Below are positions 32,160-44,097 of a DNA stretch of 64,000 bases, in pieces; positions within the stretch are counted from its first letter, which is position 1, and the number at the start of each line of letters is the position of its first letter. The position numbers and the translations under genes are program-made. Under the pieces are notes generated by a model. That model was not told where the DNA came from. It worked only from the letters and a program-made list of their open reading frames with translations, and did not search any database. The stretch spans positions 2,232,001-2,296,000 of the forward strand of contig JASISA010000010.1 in NCBI GenBank assembly GCA_031771865.1, read 5' to 3'. This DNA is from Nothophaeocryptopus gaeumannii (lineage: Eukaryota; Ascomycota; Dothideomycetes; Mycosphaerellales; Mycosphaerellaceae).

Positions 32160-34653
32160 GGTCGGTATACACAATGAATCAAGGTAGGCCAACCGGGAGA
32201 GAGTGCTACTTTAAAGGGCACTTTCGATGTCCGGGGTCTTAGGAGAAGTGATGTGCACGGGAGTCGACGTGTTGAACCAACTGCCCTAGCATGTCTCTTT
32301 TAGCACTCGACGGGGCTATGCAGAGCTGGTTAAAGAGACAACGCCCACTACCCCTAAGAGGCATAGCCGTGATGATATGCGGGACCGGAGGGCGGACGCA
32401 TCTTCAGCATGCTGACCAGGGTGCGTCCGTGGGTTGTGACTTGTGAGCCGTTGGCGGGTGACAGGCTACAGGCAGGCGGGAACAAGCTTTGACGCTTTGA
32501 CGCGCACATGCCCACTCACGAGTGTGCCCGAATGCGACGACTCACGGCACAGCATCAAGATCGGCCAGCCGCTGTTGCGAACTCTACTACAACACTCTGG
32601 GGCTGGAAAAGACGGCCATCAACGCTCCGGCTGACGATATCATTATTTCCAGGTCGACGAGTGGCTTGCCCGACTGGATCATGATAGCTAGCATGGGTCT
32701 GGACAGTGTGGTTGGTACGCTGTGTGGAAGGGAAACCCTACGGCCGGTCTTTGATGATGGCGCAAACAGATTCATCAGTGTGAGTCTTGCAAACCCTACA
32801 ACTCCAATTCGGGTCCGAGCTGGTCATTCTTGCCTGGCGGGACTGATTAGAAGCTCGCCTACAACTATTAATGAACTAGTGGCGCTCACAAGCCATGCTA
32901 TGCTAGCACTAGCAGAGCGGTTTGCGAAGGCCGATGGGTCCAAGTCTCCAAGATGTCGGCGTGGTAAGTTCGAAAGAGCAGCCCCGACTCAGTCGACCCA
33001 CCTCGCCATGAGGGTTACCCGTACCGCACCGCCGACTCCAGACAGACACCCAGCACTCTCCGCTGCTGTCGCGCTTTTGGCACATTTTGGTACCAAGTAC
33101 AGTACACCAAGGTTGGGCCACCAACAGCTCCGCCGCGCGTAGTGCAGAACGTCCATACGGCGCGCTTCTTTTGGCGGTTGTGGCTGTCAGGCTGCGATGC
33201 CACATGCCGTGCGGTTCATCTCGGCAGCTTCCGATGCAAGCCTTTCGAAGGCACCATGCGCCATTCCATCCTCCAGGCGTATGAAGCTTCATGCTCCAAC
33301 TCCCACACAGGAGGAGTCTGGAGGACGACAGCGACAGGCTCAACAGCAGGAGCCGGACGGCGGACTCCTCTCCTGGCACATGTCCCTACATACATCTGGT
33401 GCCGCATGGCATGTATGCTGGTACTCTGCTACTCAGGTACGCTGGTACGCTTGCCGAATACCGAACGAACTCGCCTCATGACACGCTGTCGAGTGTTGCG
33501 GCTGAAAGTGTGGTGACGGGACATCCCTGCGCAGTACTTGCCCGCCATGGCCAGGGTTACAGAGTACAGTACAGACCGCATGGAATGTTGTCATTATTCT
33601 GTCCGCCAGCAGCACACAACCAACACAGCCTCTGAGAGATCGTCTGTCGGCCTGCCACAATGTGAAACGCGCTGATCCTCCCGCTCCCCACGAGGCTGAT
33701 GATCCCAACTCAGTTTCGCCGGCTTGCTTCTCGCACAGCCTCCCACTCACACCGGTACTCCGTATGTCCAGTACAGATCTACAGCAGTGTTTCGAGCCTG
33801 TACTACCTGGGTCACCGCCATTATTCTGTTATAGACGACCTTTCCCTCTATCAAAACGCGACTGATGCTGAGCTTTGAAAGCGGTCTCTCGCAACCGGTA
33901 CGGTATGTCGACCTATTCGGAACATCCGCTGGCTGCTCGTTAACTCTGTCCAGCGGAGGTCGGGATGTCCGCAACCACCACGAAGGTTCGCGGTGCCGAG
34001 ATAATAAATAACCTCTTGCAGCGAACACTGTTTCTGAACACCGCTCTATGTGGCATTCGATCAGCACGTCGGACTTGGCGGGACATTTCTGCGATAAGTC
34101 CGAATACTTCACTCGATGTCCATCAGACAGCATACCTTGTCGGTCCAAGAAGCATGAAGCATGTCAGACTGGCTGATAGGCGAAACACTTGCTATTCACA
34201 GCGGCCGACGACTGATACCATTCCAGACGATTCACCACGTAAAGCGTCGTCTTCGTCATGGACGGCCTCTACTACTCGGAACATAGGGCTCGCAAGTCTC
34301 GAGAGTTGACAGAACACTGCCTGGGATATCGACCAGTATGCCTGAATATCTTGATCCAACTAGTGCTGACTGTGAAGTCGAACGTCTTCCTCTAAATGGC
34401 ATCTGCTGAGGCCGAGAGGCTTTGCCGCAGGCTGAACGACGATTGTGCTTTGACAGCTTTACCGTTGAACACAATCGTGGCCATGAATCGCCCAAGAAGG
34501 GTGAAGCAGTTCTCACGCATCACAGCCCTGTGAATCTATATTTGTGCGGAACGTTGAAACAATAGAACGGCAAAGATAGTGACAAGGCTGAGAGGCGCCG
34601 TCTACACTTCTTCACCTTGGGAGCCCCACAGCTGTCAAGATCATGAGACATCC

Positions 34654-34687
34654 CGTTCGCTAGACGTTCGCTAGACGTTCGCTAGAC
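34654..34687. repeat. 11-bp tandem repeat, three copies
   Basis: CGTTCGCTAGA repeated three times without mismatch, plus one more base. Confidence 0.95.
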
Positions 34688-35970
34688 AGAACAGGAATTC
34701 TGGTCTGGTCAGGGGTAAAATCCTACTGCTGTCGACAACTCTGGGTCTGGGGGCGGGAGGATTGTGTACTTCAGCTCGGTTCCTACCACTAAGCCGACAA
34801 TGTCTTCCTTGCAGAATCGTTCTGCGAACGCGCTGAGATTCAGCAGATACCGCAATAATCACTTACATTTCGAGAAAAAGCTGTGTGCTGTTGATGGCCA
34901 GACGACGTCCTTACTGAACGGTCATCCGCACAAGACTGCGCATCCGCCTGCCATGCAAGCGAACAGTACTAGCTGACACCAACCACCGTCCCACTTACCA
35001 ACCGCCAATAAACGGGAGCGAAGCGAGTTTGCACCAACATTCGACCCATGACTTTGCGAAGTGCGGGTTGCTCCTCAGAAAGGGGCTTTGCGGCATGGTT
35101 TCGCCAGAATCCTGCTTCGCGTGAAACGACGGGAAGGAGCTTCGACAGGAGCAAGAAGTTCTTCTTTCCTTGCACAAGCAAAACCCGCTCGTTCGAAACT
35201 TTTCCTGCATCGCCATAGCACTTCACACCAGGAGAACGGGAGACTATGCGACTCACAGCAACTGCTATGGTGCTTACGATGCCCTTTCAACACCTGGATA
35301 GGTGGGGTTTGCGAGTCGCCATCCTGACAGATCAATGCTGGTGTGGCTGGCGAACCAATGGAAAAGCTAGGCACCGGAAAATCAAGCAAGTTGTCGACAA
35401 ATAGCGAATGGAGCTTCGGCAGCATCGCGCTATCGCTGTCGTCTGCCGCACAAGATTCAGGAGCACATGGCTCCTGTATATCCGCGCATCCGTTTCCACT
35501 GCACATCACTTGAACAAGATCTTGCGGCACCATCTTCCAATCAGCCCTCTGCTTCTTGATAAAACCAACATCTTTCGGCCGCGGAGCGATGTGGGTTGCA
35601 AAGCTGCAGTCACACCATCCATATCGATGCCCTTTTCTCCAAGTCGCGGCGAAGAGCGTCTTCGTGACATCCTCTTCTCACACACAGTTTGAGACCCACT
35701 TCGCAATCCCTCTAAAATACCCTCCATCTGCTACATCAATCAGAACCAGCCCTCCGTCACGTGCCTCGCTAGCCCCTGGTATCGGAACCGATCTCTCACT
35801 GCATGTTTTGTCATCCCTCAATGCAACGCAGATCCGCTACTGCGACCTCGAGGCACATGGCACTGCCATCCCCAGGCTGCCAGGCATGAATCTTCGGTCC
35901 AACGGGAATCATCACGCATCACAGTACTGCGGCGTGACTCTCACAATCGGCCTCGTGACAAACAGCTCAA

Positions 35971-35997
35971 ATGCCATGCCATGCCATGCCATGCCAT
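35971..35997. repeat. (ATGCC)5 pentanucleotide repeat
   Basis: Five perfect copies plus AT, in noncoding sequence. Confidence 0.95.
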
Positions 35998-38900
35998 ATA
36001 TCCGGAGATGCGCCGACTTGGCTCCCCCAGCATGCAGTATGCAAGTTGTTCTGATTCCATGCGGACATACGAGCGAATGGGCGGTAAGCTGCATATCGAT
36101 CGCGAGCCCCAAGTGCTATGTCGCATTGCTAGTCCTCACTGCCGTCCAGCTATAGTACTCCGTGCAGGTACAGCAAACGCATCCAAGCAAATACAAAGTT
36201 ACCTGCTCTGGGCGTTTGTTTATCGATGATGTTGCTGCCTTGGTCTATTGCACTTTAGTCTTGATCTTTCTCCGCCGCGGCCGTGCAATCAATGGCGATA
36301 TACTTACGTGAGTATATTACTTGCAAGTGCGGCACAGCTTCCTTGTTGAACTCGACTAGCTACTTTTCGTATGCGGCGCCGTACGGAAGATCGGCCGATG
36401 CATACTGGAGTGAGGCACGGCTAATAGTCTACGCCGTGGGGTCTTTAGCCGGCGTCATTGCTGCGGCTTGCGAATGTATGGCATCGTCAAAATCACCTAT
36501 GATTGAGGACCGATGTGAACTGTCCCGAGAATCCCGGTGTTCTTTGCACTGCCATCGTTGTGATTCCCTTTAGATCGATCGATGCATTGACCTAGTTCTG
36601 CAGATAGCAGTTACATCAACATCATGAAGATGATCGAGGCAGATCTGAGCCGAGAGTGTCTTCATCGATCGGCTGTGGGCTACTTTCAACCCAACATGTC
36701 TTGGAAAACCTAAGAGTGTGAGTGCTTTTATGACACAGGTCTATTCGATTGCGGTGAGCTTTCGAAGGTTAATGACTACAGACTGACCTTGATGCAAGCC
36801 ATTGGCGTTCTGCACCTTTGGTGTCGGTACGTTATCAAGCATTGAATTGACGATTGATCAAAGATCGTCGATCGATCATCTCGGCGACTCTCGGCATCCC
36901 GAGATCTCGGCCACTGTCAAGACTTCGAGCCATCTTGAACAACAACATTCGTCGAACAAGACAACTTTGGCAGCATATACATTAAGCCGTCCCTCGTGGC
37001 TCTCATCCGATCGGCAGAAGATAGCCCAAGATAAGTCCCGCATTGCATCGCCCTAGCCTCGACGCTGTGTCGCCTCAACGCCGTGGACCCCGACCAGGAT
37101 CAGAAATCAGGCTGCGTAGCGTCGTCCTGCGTAGGCACGCGCTATAAGGTGAGCTTTTAGACTGCATGGGCCTGATCCATTTCTGCCACTACTGCGGACA
37201 GCCCTTAGCTTGAGACCACTCAGGCGCGAGTGAGCAGGACTTCAGCTACACAAAAATGTAAATGTTGTTGGTAAGTTGATGATGCGAAGACTGTTGGTAA
37301 GTTGCTGGAAAGGGCATTTGCTACCGTCGGACAATGATGAGCAGACGGTTTGGTTGCAAGCGGCTGTGACAAAGGAGAATGGCATTTATCGGGGATGTCA
37401 TTTGTCTGCAATGCGAACGAACGAAAAAGAAGACGACGAAGACGTGAAGGCACAATCTGAAGCCGATGAAGTTGTTCGACGATGACTCGCCGCTGATACA
37501 CGTCGAACTTCCCATCACAGTGCAGGAAGATTGGCGGATTCCACATCGCGGAGGAAAACTCGTCAGCCTGACTAGTCGCACTGAAGTCTTCTTCGAGAAC
37601 CGGCTTCAAGCCACCGTCAGACCACCTCCAGCTGTCTGCTGCTTTGATCGATATCAGCGCATCTTCTCTCTTCACGAACAACAATCAACTCTGGAGCTGA
37701 CTACTATGGATGTGCTACAAGTGGCCTCGCTGCCGCCCATTCGCGTCTTTCCTCTAGAGTAAATCATCCCGGTCGATACTCACTGTCGCTGTTACCCCTG
37801 AACGACCACCAACAATCCAGGCCACGCCCGAACTCATCTCGTCGATCAAACTGATTTGGCACAATATCTATGCCTGTGTCGTTGACGGGAGAGCTGTATG
37901 CTGTTTAAACAGTGGAACATCAACAGTCCAGGTCGTCCAGTCGCCCCTGCGTTAGGTATCAGGGGAGATGAAGTCGGATAGAACGCCCGACACCGAGACT
38001 GAACGACAAAGCGTCTAGTAGATCCACTGTCTTCGGGAAGCAATCATGGCGTCCTCGCTATCGAAACTCTTGTGTCCAAGACTACGGCCGTTCCACCACC
38101 ACATCAACGTCTTCAATGACGACCGGTTATTTCTCTCCTAAATTCCCGAGTTCAGCAGCGGAAAACATCTCGCACCGCATCTGCGAGAAACAAGGAGCGC
38201 TCTGACGGTTTGACCCAGCGCAACGAATACCGTATCCTAAATGCCGCTGCAGCCTTACAAACCTCAGCCCTACTGCTCCATCGAATCCATTCCTTCCCCT
38301 GCAGCCTTCATTAGGTCTGCCGATGGAGAAATCCGACATCAATCCAGCCACCATCACGACCATCTTGCACCCAAGCGTTTTGTAATCTACACCTCAAATG
38401 CACTCGGCTTGAATCAGGAACGGGTCCACGCAACGCGGGATACGGTGCGAACATTCCAGATTGCAAAAAGAATGGGGGCCGTAAGCATTGTCCCAATCTG
38501 TAATCTGTCAGATCCTACGATCTACGGAACGATCCTGCAGCTGACAGGAGTCTCCAAACGAGCCTGCGGACTCTGAACCTCTGGCTGGCACGCGAGCAGA
38601 ACACGGAGAGTGCCACGATGTAGCATCGAACACCAACCTCAAAAATCCTGTACATCGGTGAGAGACCCAACAAAGAAGTAACCCAAACTGCGCTCGTACA
38701 GAAGGCCTACCGCCCATCCTTCTCAATACATCCTCACATGTCACAACCTCAAGATTTCAACAGCATCGAAACCTATCCCTCCTCCCATCTTCGAGCACTC
38801 ATGCAGAGAGCCATTACACCGCGCAACGTGCCGAAATAGCACAGTTCAATCACAAGCGTCTCCGAATCATATCTCGCACAATTCTCAATTCCTCAAATGC

Positions 38901-39681
38901 CAGGTCCCGCCGCTTCGCAATCCGAGCGTTGCCATCGAACCGGAAGGAAATGTGACCAATTCGAATGCCAACAATCATTCATTCCATCAATGTGACTAAA
39001 TGTCCACTCCCCCAAAGTCCAGATCACCTCACCACCAGCGAATTACACCTACTCTGAGAAGATGGGGCCATTTTGAAGATTTCAGCAGGTCCAGAAGACG
39101 GGACAGTCACGAAGTGGCAGAAAACGTCCAACACCCCTCGCGAGGGCTTTTGATGTCAATAGTCCGCTTAAGACGTAGCACGGATCGGCCTGAATACCGC
39201 TTCCCAGTGAGAGATGAAAGTCATTCTCTGAGTGAACATGCATGTTCGGTTTGGAAAAGATTCCATCATCCATCCGCTCCCGCCATGCACATATCGACTT
39301 CGTCAAAATGGCGTAAGAGAGGCACAGCCAAAGGACAACGCCAAAATTCTTGCCAATTGGTGAGGGTATCTCTGATGCTAAGCAGTAATTAAGTGAAAGC
39401 AGTGACAAAGGAGAAAGAGCGTCATCGCGGCTCTCAAAGCAATGCAGATTCCCACCCACCCACTATCATCGCTCACCAAAGACCACCCAATGTCAGCCGC
39501 AGCAAAAGAGCCACCCTCGTCTTGCGACTCGTCCGGACGCCGTCATGCTTTCCTCCCATCCTGACTCCTTCCCTTTCTCAACCCAAGTTCTGGCTCATCA
39601 TCCACCAAACCTCAAACCCCCTTCTAAATGCTTCCTCCCCAATCTTTGCTTGGGCACAGCCGGCTCTTTTGAAAACGCCTT

Positions 39682-42600
39682 CTACGTGTCCCCAAAAAGT
39701 CCAGCGACACCCTCCAACCCCTCATCTCCCCCTCCCCCAACCCCTGTCGGCTTCTCAACCTCCATGGTATACTGTGCCATCTGCTTACTCTTCTTCTGCT
39801 GCGCTGCCTGTTTGACTTTTCCCATTTCGTGGATCGAGACGCCTCGCACGCCTTCGAGCAATTCGAGGACGACGCTGCGCTGTTGACGTTCGTTGGAAAG
39901 TTTGCCAATTTTCGTGATCGCTTTATCGACTGTCGTTTCGGTCATGTCGGGAAGACTGAGCAGAAGTTCGCGAGGGGTAGGCGTGAGCTTGGCGTAGAGT
40001 AGCAGGATATTCGCGATCAACGCTGCGAGATCTTTCTGCAAATCCGCGAAGTACGGTTCGTGCAGACTCGTGATGCAGGCTTTCAAGACTTCCGTGGAGA
40101 TGAATTCCCTCACCTGAGTCGCCGTCTCAGGAGAGATAGCCGCGCCGACTTGTTGCTGTGTATGCGCGAAGAGAGGCACCATGCCTCGAAAGACGCGACA
40201 GATCATACTGCAGCATTTTCCATCCCTCATGCTTAGAGCATGCGTGCAGAACAAAATCAACGGCTCCAGAAGCGAGGGATCAGACAAGACCAAGTCAGAG
40301 AGGCTGTTTCTGGAAGCCACGTGGTGATGGCCATTCGCGCCATTGCCATTGACCTGCGGAGCTGATGGAGGCGCTTGTCGATCGTATTCCAGTAGAAAAG
40401 GCACAAAGCTGACCATACTGTACGTCAACTGCCTCAGCACACTCTCCGTCCTCATCTCATCGCTAAGCTCATCCGCCTCCTTCTTGTTCGACTCAGCTGC
40501 TTGGCTAAGAGTTTCCCACTCCGCAGAGATCTTAGCATCCAGCGTAACGAAAAGCCTTCTGAGAATGGGTGGCAAGAACGTGCTCCGATGTTGCGGCGGA
40601 CAACGCTGTACCAATCCCGTCGTGAGGTTGATTATTGGATGCAAGTGGTTCGCACTTAACGACCCGGCATCGGCAAACAGCGCATCAGCCAGCGGCTCGG
40701 CGAGATTCTCAATCCCATAAAATTGGTCGTCGAATTTCGTCATGAGGTAGATGACATGATATCCCATCTCGCGTACATTCCTCATCGTTCCGCGAACTGT
40801 ACTAGCGAAGCCTTCGTACGATGTCTTGGAGCCAGAGATACGGGCGTAGAATTCATCCTTGCTTTCGTTGGAGATGCCAGATTGCCAGAACCGATCTTGG
40901 AGAGTGCGCTTGACGACCATTTGCAATTCATCCGGAAGCTGTGACCAATTCGCCATGTTGTGGAAAGCTTGTGCGTAGCGAAGCATCTGTAGCAGGCTGG
41001 GCAGGATGGTCGGGATCAGGCCGCTCCACAACGCGCACGCATTCTCGTACTCATCAGTCCCGCTCTTCAGTTTCTCTGTTGTAGCTGAAAGCAGTGATTT
41101 TGTCATACGAAGTGGCAGTCGATCAGCGTTCTCCTTCACTTCTGCCTGCCGTGCCTGCCCGCTCTGGTCCAGCATCTGTGACGACCAGTCCGGTATTCGA
41201 TCAAAGCCATGCGCTTTGTAAAAGCCAACGATATCTCCCAGGCCCACAGTCTCGCAAAATGCTTGCAGACTATCCACCGAGCCAGCCAGCGTTGGGTCAG
41301 CCCAGGCGTCGTATGTTGGTCGGAGCATCTGTTGCAGTTTCGCGATCCTCGATTCGTTGTCGATGCTGGCGGTCGCCCGGTGCACGATCATAAACAAGAA
41401 AGCTCGGTAGCCCCAGACCAGCCTCGGGTCATCGCTGTGCTTCTGCGCCAAAACCTCTATCCGAGGCTCGAGTTCGCTGTAGTACTCGAGCAACAGATTA
41501 GGGAACGCTAAAGCCAGCTTTTGAAGCTCCACGACTCGCAAGCTCTCGAAGCACTTGACAGCGTCCGAAAACATGGCGTGTTGTGGCTGATCGTATAGTC
41601 TCATAGTGAGCAGATGCTGTATCATGTCCAGGATGAACTGTTGCGGCGGCGACTTGAGCGTTCGGATGACAGAGACGAACGTCTGCAGCACTTGATCCGC
41701 AACGCCAGGGTCATCAGTATGAACGTTGGCCATGCCACGACACCAGTCTTGCAGCGACTCCGAAGCCTGCTGCAAGTCCCTCTGAACCTTCATGTAAAGA
41801 TTCTGCTCAGGGGTGACATCCGCGACGTCGCCCATCCAAGACGAGTATCCCTTCAACGCCGCAGCGACGACATTATACTGCGCATCGAATCGTAGCACTG
41901 GCCACGAAGCTTTGTTGTATTTCGAAGCATCGAATCCACGTCCAGCGGTATACGGTCCGGTTTCCAGTAGATTTCGCATCCCATCCAAGACGATCGATAG
42001 CGCATCAATTGGTCGAAACCTCGCAATCGACTGAATGATCGTGGTGCAGTACCGTCGATAATTTCCCAGAAAAGCATGTCGTTCGGGAATCGTATCAAAA
42101 TCCTCAGCCAGCCACTGCATACTCTCATCCTCCGTGTCCTCCGGGAGACTCTCGTACCGTATCAACCGCTCGCTGCAAACATGCATCAAAGTCGGCAGCG
42201 CCGACAGAACCAAATCCACGACTTTCGTATCCTGCACATTGAGCAGCTTCGTCCAGCTATGAAGTACCGGTATCGAAACTGTTAGACTGCTATGTTGCAA
42301 GACGAGAAGCAGCAGATCGAACAGTGCTGGCAAGTCGATGCTTTCCTCGAGGACTTCAATGTGGTTAGCAATCGCATCAGCTAGCACGGAGAGAAGCTCC
42401 GCCATTTTCTTCTGTAGCGTGTACTTCTCTTCATCTTCGCCAGCGCCGGACATGGTCTGTTCGAAAGCGTGTCGGATCAAGGCAATTCTTTCTGGCACTA
42501 ACGCTTGCTGCATGAGTGTCGTCCAGACTTCTTGGAAGTGTGGGTTGTATGCTCGATTCAGCAGCGCGTACATCACCTCCACCGCAGCCGTCTGCAACGC

Positions 42601-43497
42601 CACATTGCTGGTGTGGAACGGGAGAAAGAGGCAATCGACGCAGTTGACTTCCTCGGCGCCCTTCAGACTGATCCAGTTCATTGTCGGCCTGAGCGCATTC
42701 AGAGCCTTGATCGCGCAGTTCTCCATGCTCTTGACAACGTCCTGCTGATGTCCTCCCATCCTCGCCTCTTTGACGCACATGGCGAAGAATTCACATATCC
42801 TTGCCAACCAGCCCTCCACCCCATGTCGAACTTCTTGTCGATTCCCTCTAGTCAAGGCATGTGTCTTGTACATCCCCGCTGGAACCATGATCTCGTTCAG
42901 CGCATTGCCCAGGACATCTAGCCTCAGCCCCGCAACGGCATCTTCGCTGTTGATGATATCCTCAGACAATGTCTCGAGAATATACAGCACCAAGATCTTA
43001 TTCACCGCTCCCTTGCCCTCTTGCTCCCACAAGTTGTTGAGAAGGGTATCCATATCCATCCACTCCCCATCGCCCCAACATCTCTTCGCGACTTCCACCC
43101 ATAGTTGTCCTATCTTATTCCTCAGGAAAGCAGCATCTTGCTCTCGCAAACTCCCCGCCAGAGCTTTCACCCATGCTCTCAGCTGCACTGCTTGTTCTTC
43201 TGAGTACTCGTGCCAGCGATACCGTACCGCGAACTCCAATAGTTGCAAGCCATAATACCGCACAGCATCATCTTTTGACCAGTCCTCTGCAAGCGCAAAC
43301 CCGTGTTGCGGTGCATCTGGCTGACTCTTCACAGCTTCGAGATGCTGCAGAGCTTGTTGGCGTACGTCGTTTGGTATGCGCGGGTTCAAGGTAGCAGCGA
43401 GGGCGTTTGAGATGTTCTCAAGCTGCGCGTTGGTGTCGGGTTGTTGCCAGTAGGTTGAGAAAGCACCGCCGCCGTTGCTATCAATCGATCCTTCCAT
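39682..43497 (-). CDS. MSN5: exportin-5 / Msn5-type karyopherin
   Basis: Intronless, 1271 residues from the ATG at 43497. It is helical throughout, as HEAT-repeat karyopherins are. The N-terminus carries the importin-beta/Xpo1-like segment: ALQHLEAVKSQPDAPQHGFA, then WSKDDAVRYYGLQLLEFAVR and RNKIGQLWVEVAKRCW. This pattern fits exportin-5 (yeast Msn5, Aspergillus KapJ) better than Crm1, Cse1 or Los1. Msn5 carries phosphorylated transcription factors out of the nucleus with Ran-GTP and can also import RPA; animal exportin-5 carries pre-miRNA and tRNA. The C-terminal tail (GVGGGGDEGLEGVAGLFGDT) is Gly-rich and acidic. It is the longest uninterrupted gene here. Cargo in this fungus is unknown. 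Confidence 0.85.
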   Translation of the reverse strand: MEGSIDSNGGGAFSTYWQQPDTNAQLENISNALAATLNPRIPNDVRQQALQHLEAVKSQPDAPQHGFALAEDWSKDDAVRYYGLQLLEFAVRYRWHEYSEEQAVQLRAWVKALAGSLREQDAAFLRNKIGQLWVEVAKRCWGDGEWMDMDTLLNNLWEQEGKGAVNKILVLYILETLSEDIINSEDAVAGLRLDVLGNALNEIMVPAGMYKTHALTRGNRQEVRHGVEGWLARICEFFAMCVKEARMGGHQQDVVKSMENCAIKALNALRPTMNWISLKGAEEVNCVDCLFLPFHTSNVALQTAAVEVMYALLNRAYNPHFQEVWTTLMQQALVPERIALIRHAFEQTMSGAGEDEEKYTLQKKMAELLSVLADAIANHIEVLEESIDLPALFDLLLLVLQHSSLTVSIPVLHSWTKLLNVQDTKVVDLVLSALPTLMHVCSERLIRYESLPEDTEDESMQWLAEDFDTIPERHAFLGNYRRYCTTIIQSIARFRPIDALSIVLDGMRNLLETGPYTAGRGFDASKYNKASWPVLRFDAQYNVVAAALKGYSSWMGDVADVTPEQNLYMKVQRDLQQASESLQDWCRGMANVHTDDPGVADQVLQTFVSVIRTLKSPPQQFILDMIQHLLTMRLYDQPQHAMFSDAVKCFESLRVVELQKLALAFPNLLLEYYSELEPRIEVLAQKHSDDPRLVWGYRAFLFMIVHRATASIDNESRIAKLQQMLRPTYDAWADPTLAGSVDSLQAFCETVGLGDIVGFYKAHGFDRIPDWSSQMLDQSGQARQAEVKENADRLPLRMTKSLLSATTEKLKSGTDEYENACALWSGLIPTILPSLLQMLRYAQAFHNMANWSQLPDELQMVVKRTLQDRFWQSGISNESKDEFYARISGSKTSYEGFASTVRGTMRNVREMGYHVIYLMTKFDDQFYGIENLAEPLADALFADAGSLSANHLHPIINLTTGLVQRCPPQHRSTFLPPILRRLFVTLDAKISAEWETLSQAAESNKKEADELSDEMRTESVLRQLTYSMVSFVPFLLEYDRQAPPSAPQVNGNGANGHHHVASRNSLSDLVLSDPSLLEPLILFCTHALSMRDGKCCSMICRVFRGMVPLFAHTQQQVGAAISPETATQVREFISTEVLKACITSLHEPYFADLQKDLAALIANILLLYAKLTPTPRELLLSLPDMTETTVDKAITKIGKLSNERQQRSVVLELLEGVRGVSIHEMGKVKQAAQQKKSKQMAQYTMEVEKPTGVGGGGDEGLEGVAGLFGDT

Positions 43498-44097
43498 ATC
43501 GAAGGATCTGCGTCTATGTCCTCAGCGGTGAAAGTCACGAGCTTCTCACTTCCGCATCTTCATCAAGCAAGCGTATTGCTTGTTGTTAGTTGTAGCTGGC
43601 TGCTGGTGGCTGCTGCGTGTTGAAGGCCGTCTTTTCCCACAGCTTCTCCGCCTCCAGCTGGGCGAGGAGGTACTTCGGTCTTCGGTCCTCGTCGATGTTC
43701 TCGGTGGTGATCTTGGCGACGCCGAAGGTGTTGCCGTGAATGATGAGAATGTTGGTGTAACAGCTTTGAGAGCTCTCTGGTAGCTTTGTTGTCTATTGGT
43801 ACATCTAGGCTGCAGGTCCCCCGGCGCAGATAAACGCGAGATGCTCTGTGGGTGGGGCACAAGACCGCGATCCCTGTCATCTAAACGCGCCGTCACGAGC
43901 TAATTTGTCCCTCCTTGCCTCAGGCTTCAACGGCGATGTGCATATGAAGAGAAGTGGCTCGTGATACGGGCGCATGGGAGCAACATCTCAGTCTTCATAT
44001 TACGAGAACACTGGTTTGGTCATTATGAAGCTGATCATTTCATAAATCTGCTTTCCGTCCTGTGGTCCCATATCACGCCTCGCGTAAACCATATCGC
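43498..44097. other. intergenic region
   Basis: Leader and promoter of the exportin gene on the right side of its ATG, and the 3' region of the glucosidase gene. No further gene is supported. Confidence 0.45.

Larger units (their letters stand above)
32160..39681. other. 7.5-kb gene-free stretch
   Basis: No frame on either strand has convincing composition, start and length, and no RIP-like AT enrichment is seen. It holds an 11-bp triplet repeat (34654-34687), an (ATGCC)5 array (35971-35997), and many GTAC-containing words near 33.1-33.9 kb (for example TACAGTAC). Candidates are old decayed sequence, a lncRNA, or spliced short genes I cannot see. Confidence 0.4.

Noticed and set aside
32522..33142. 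206-codon plus-strand frame in the gene-free stretch
   Set aside because: Begins with GTG, not ATG, and its composition is erratic; no motif recognised.
34654..34687. Three 11-bp direct repeats as a possible CRISPR-like array
   Set aside because: No spacers separate the copies and the genome is eukaryotic; it is a plain tandem repeat.
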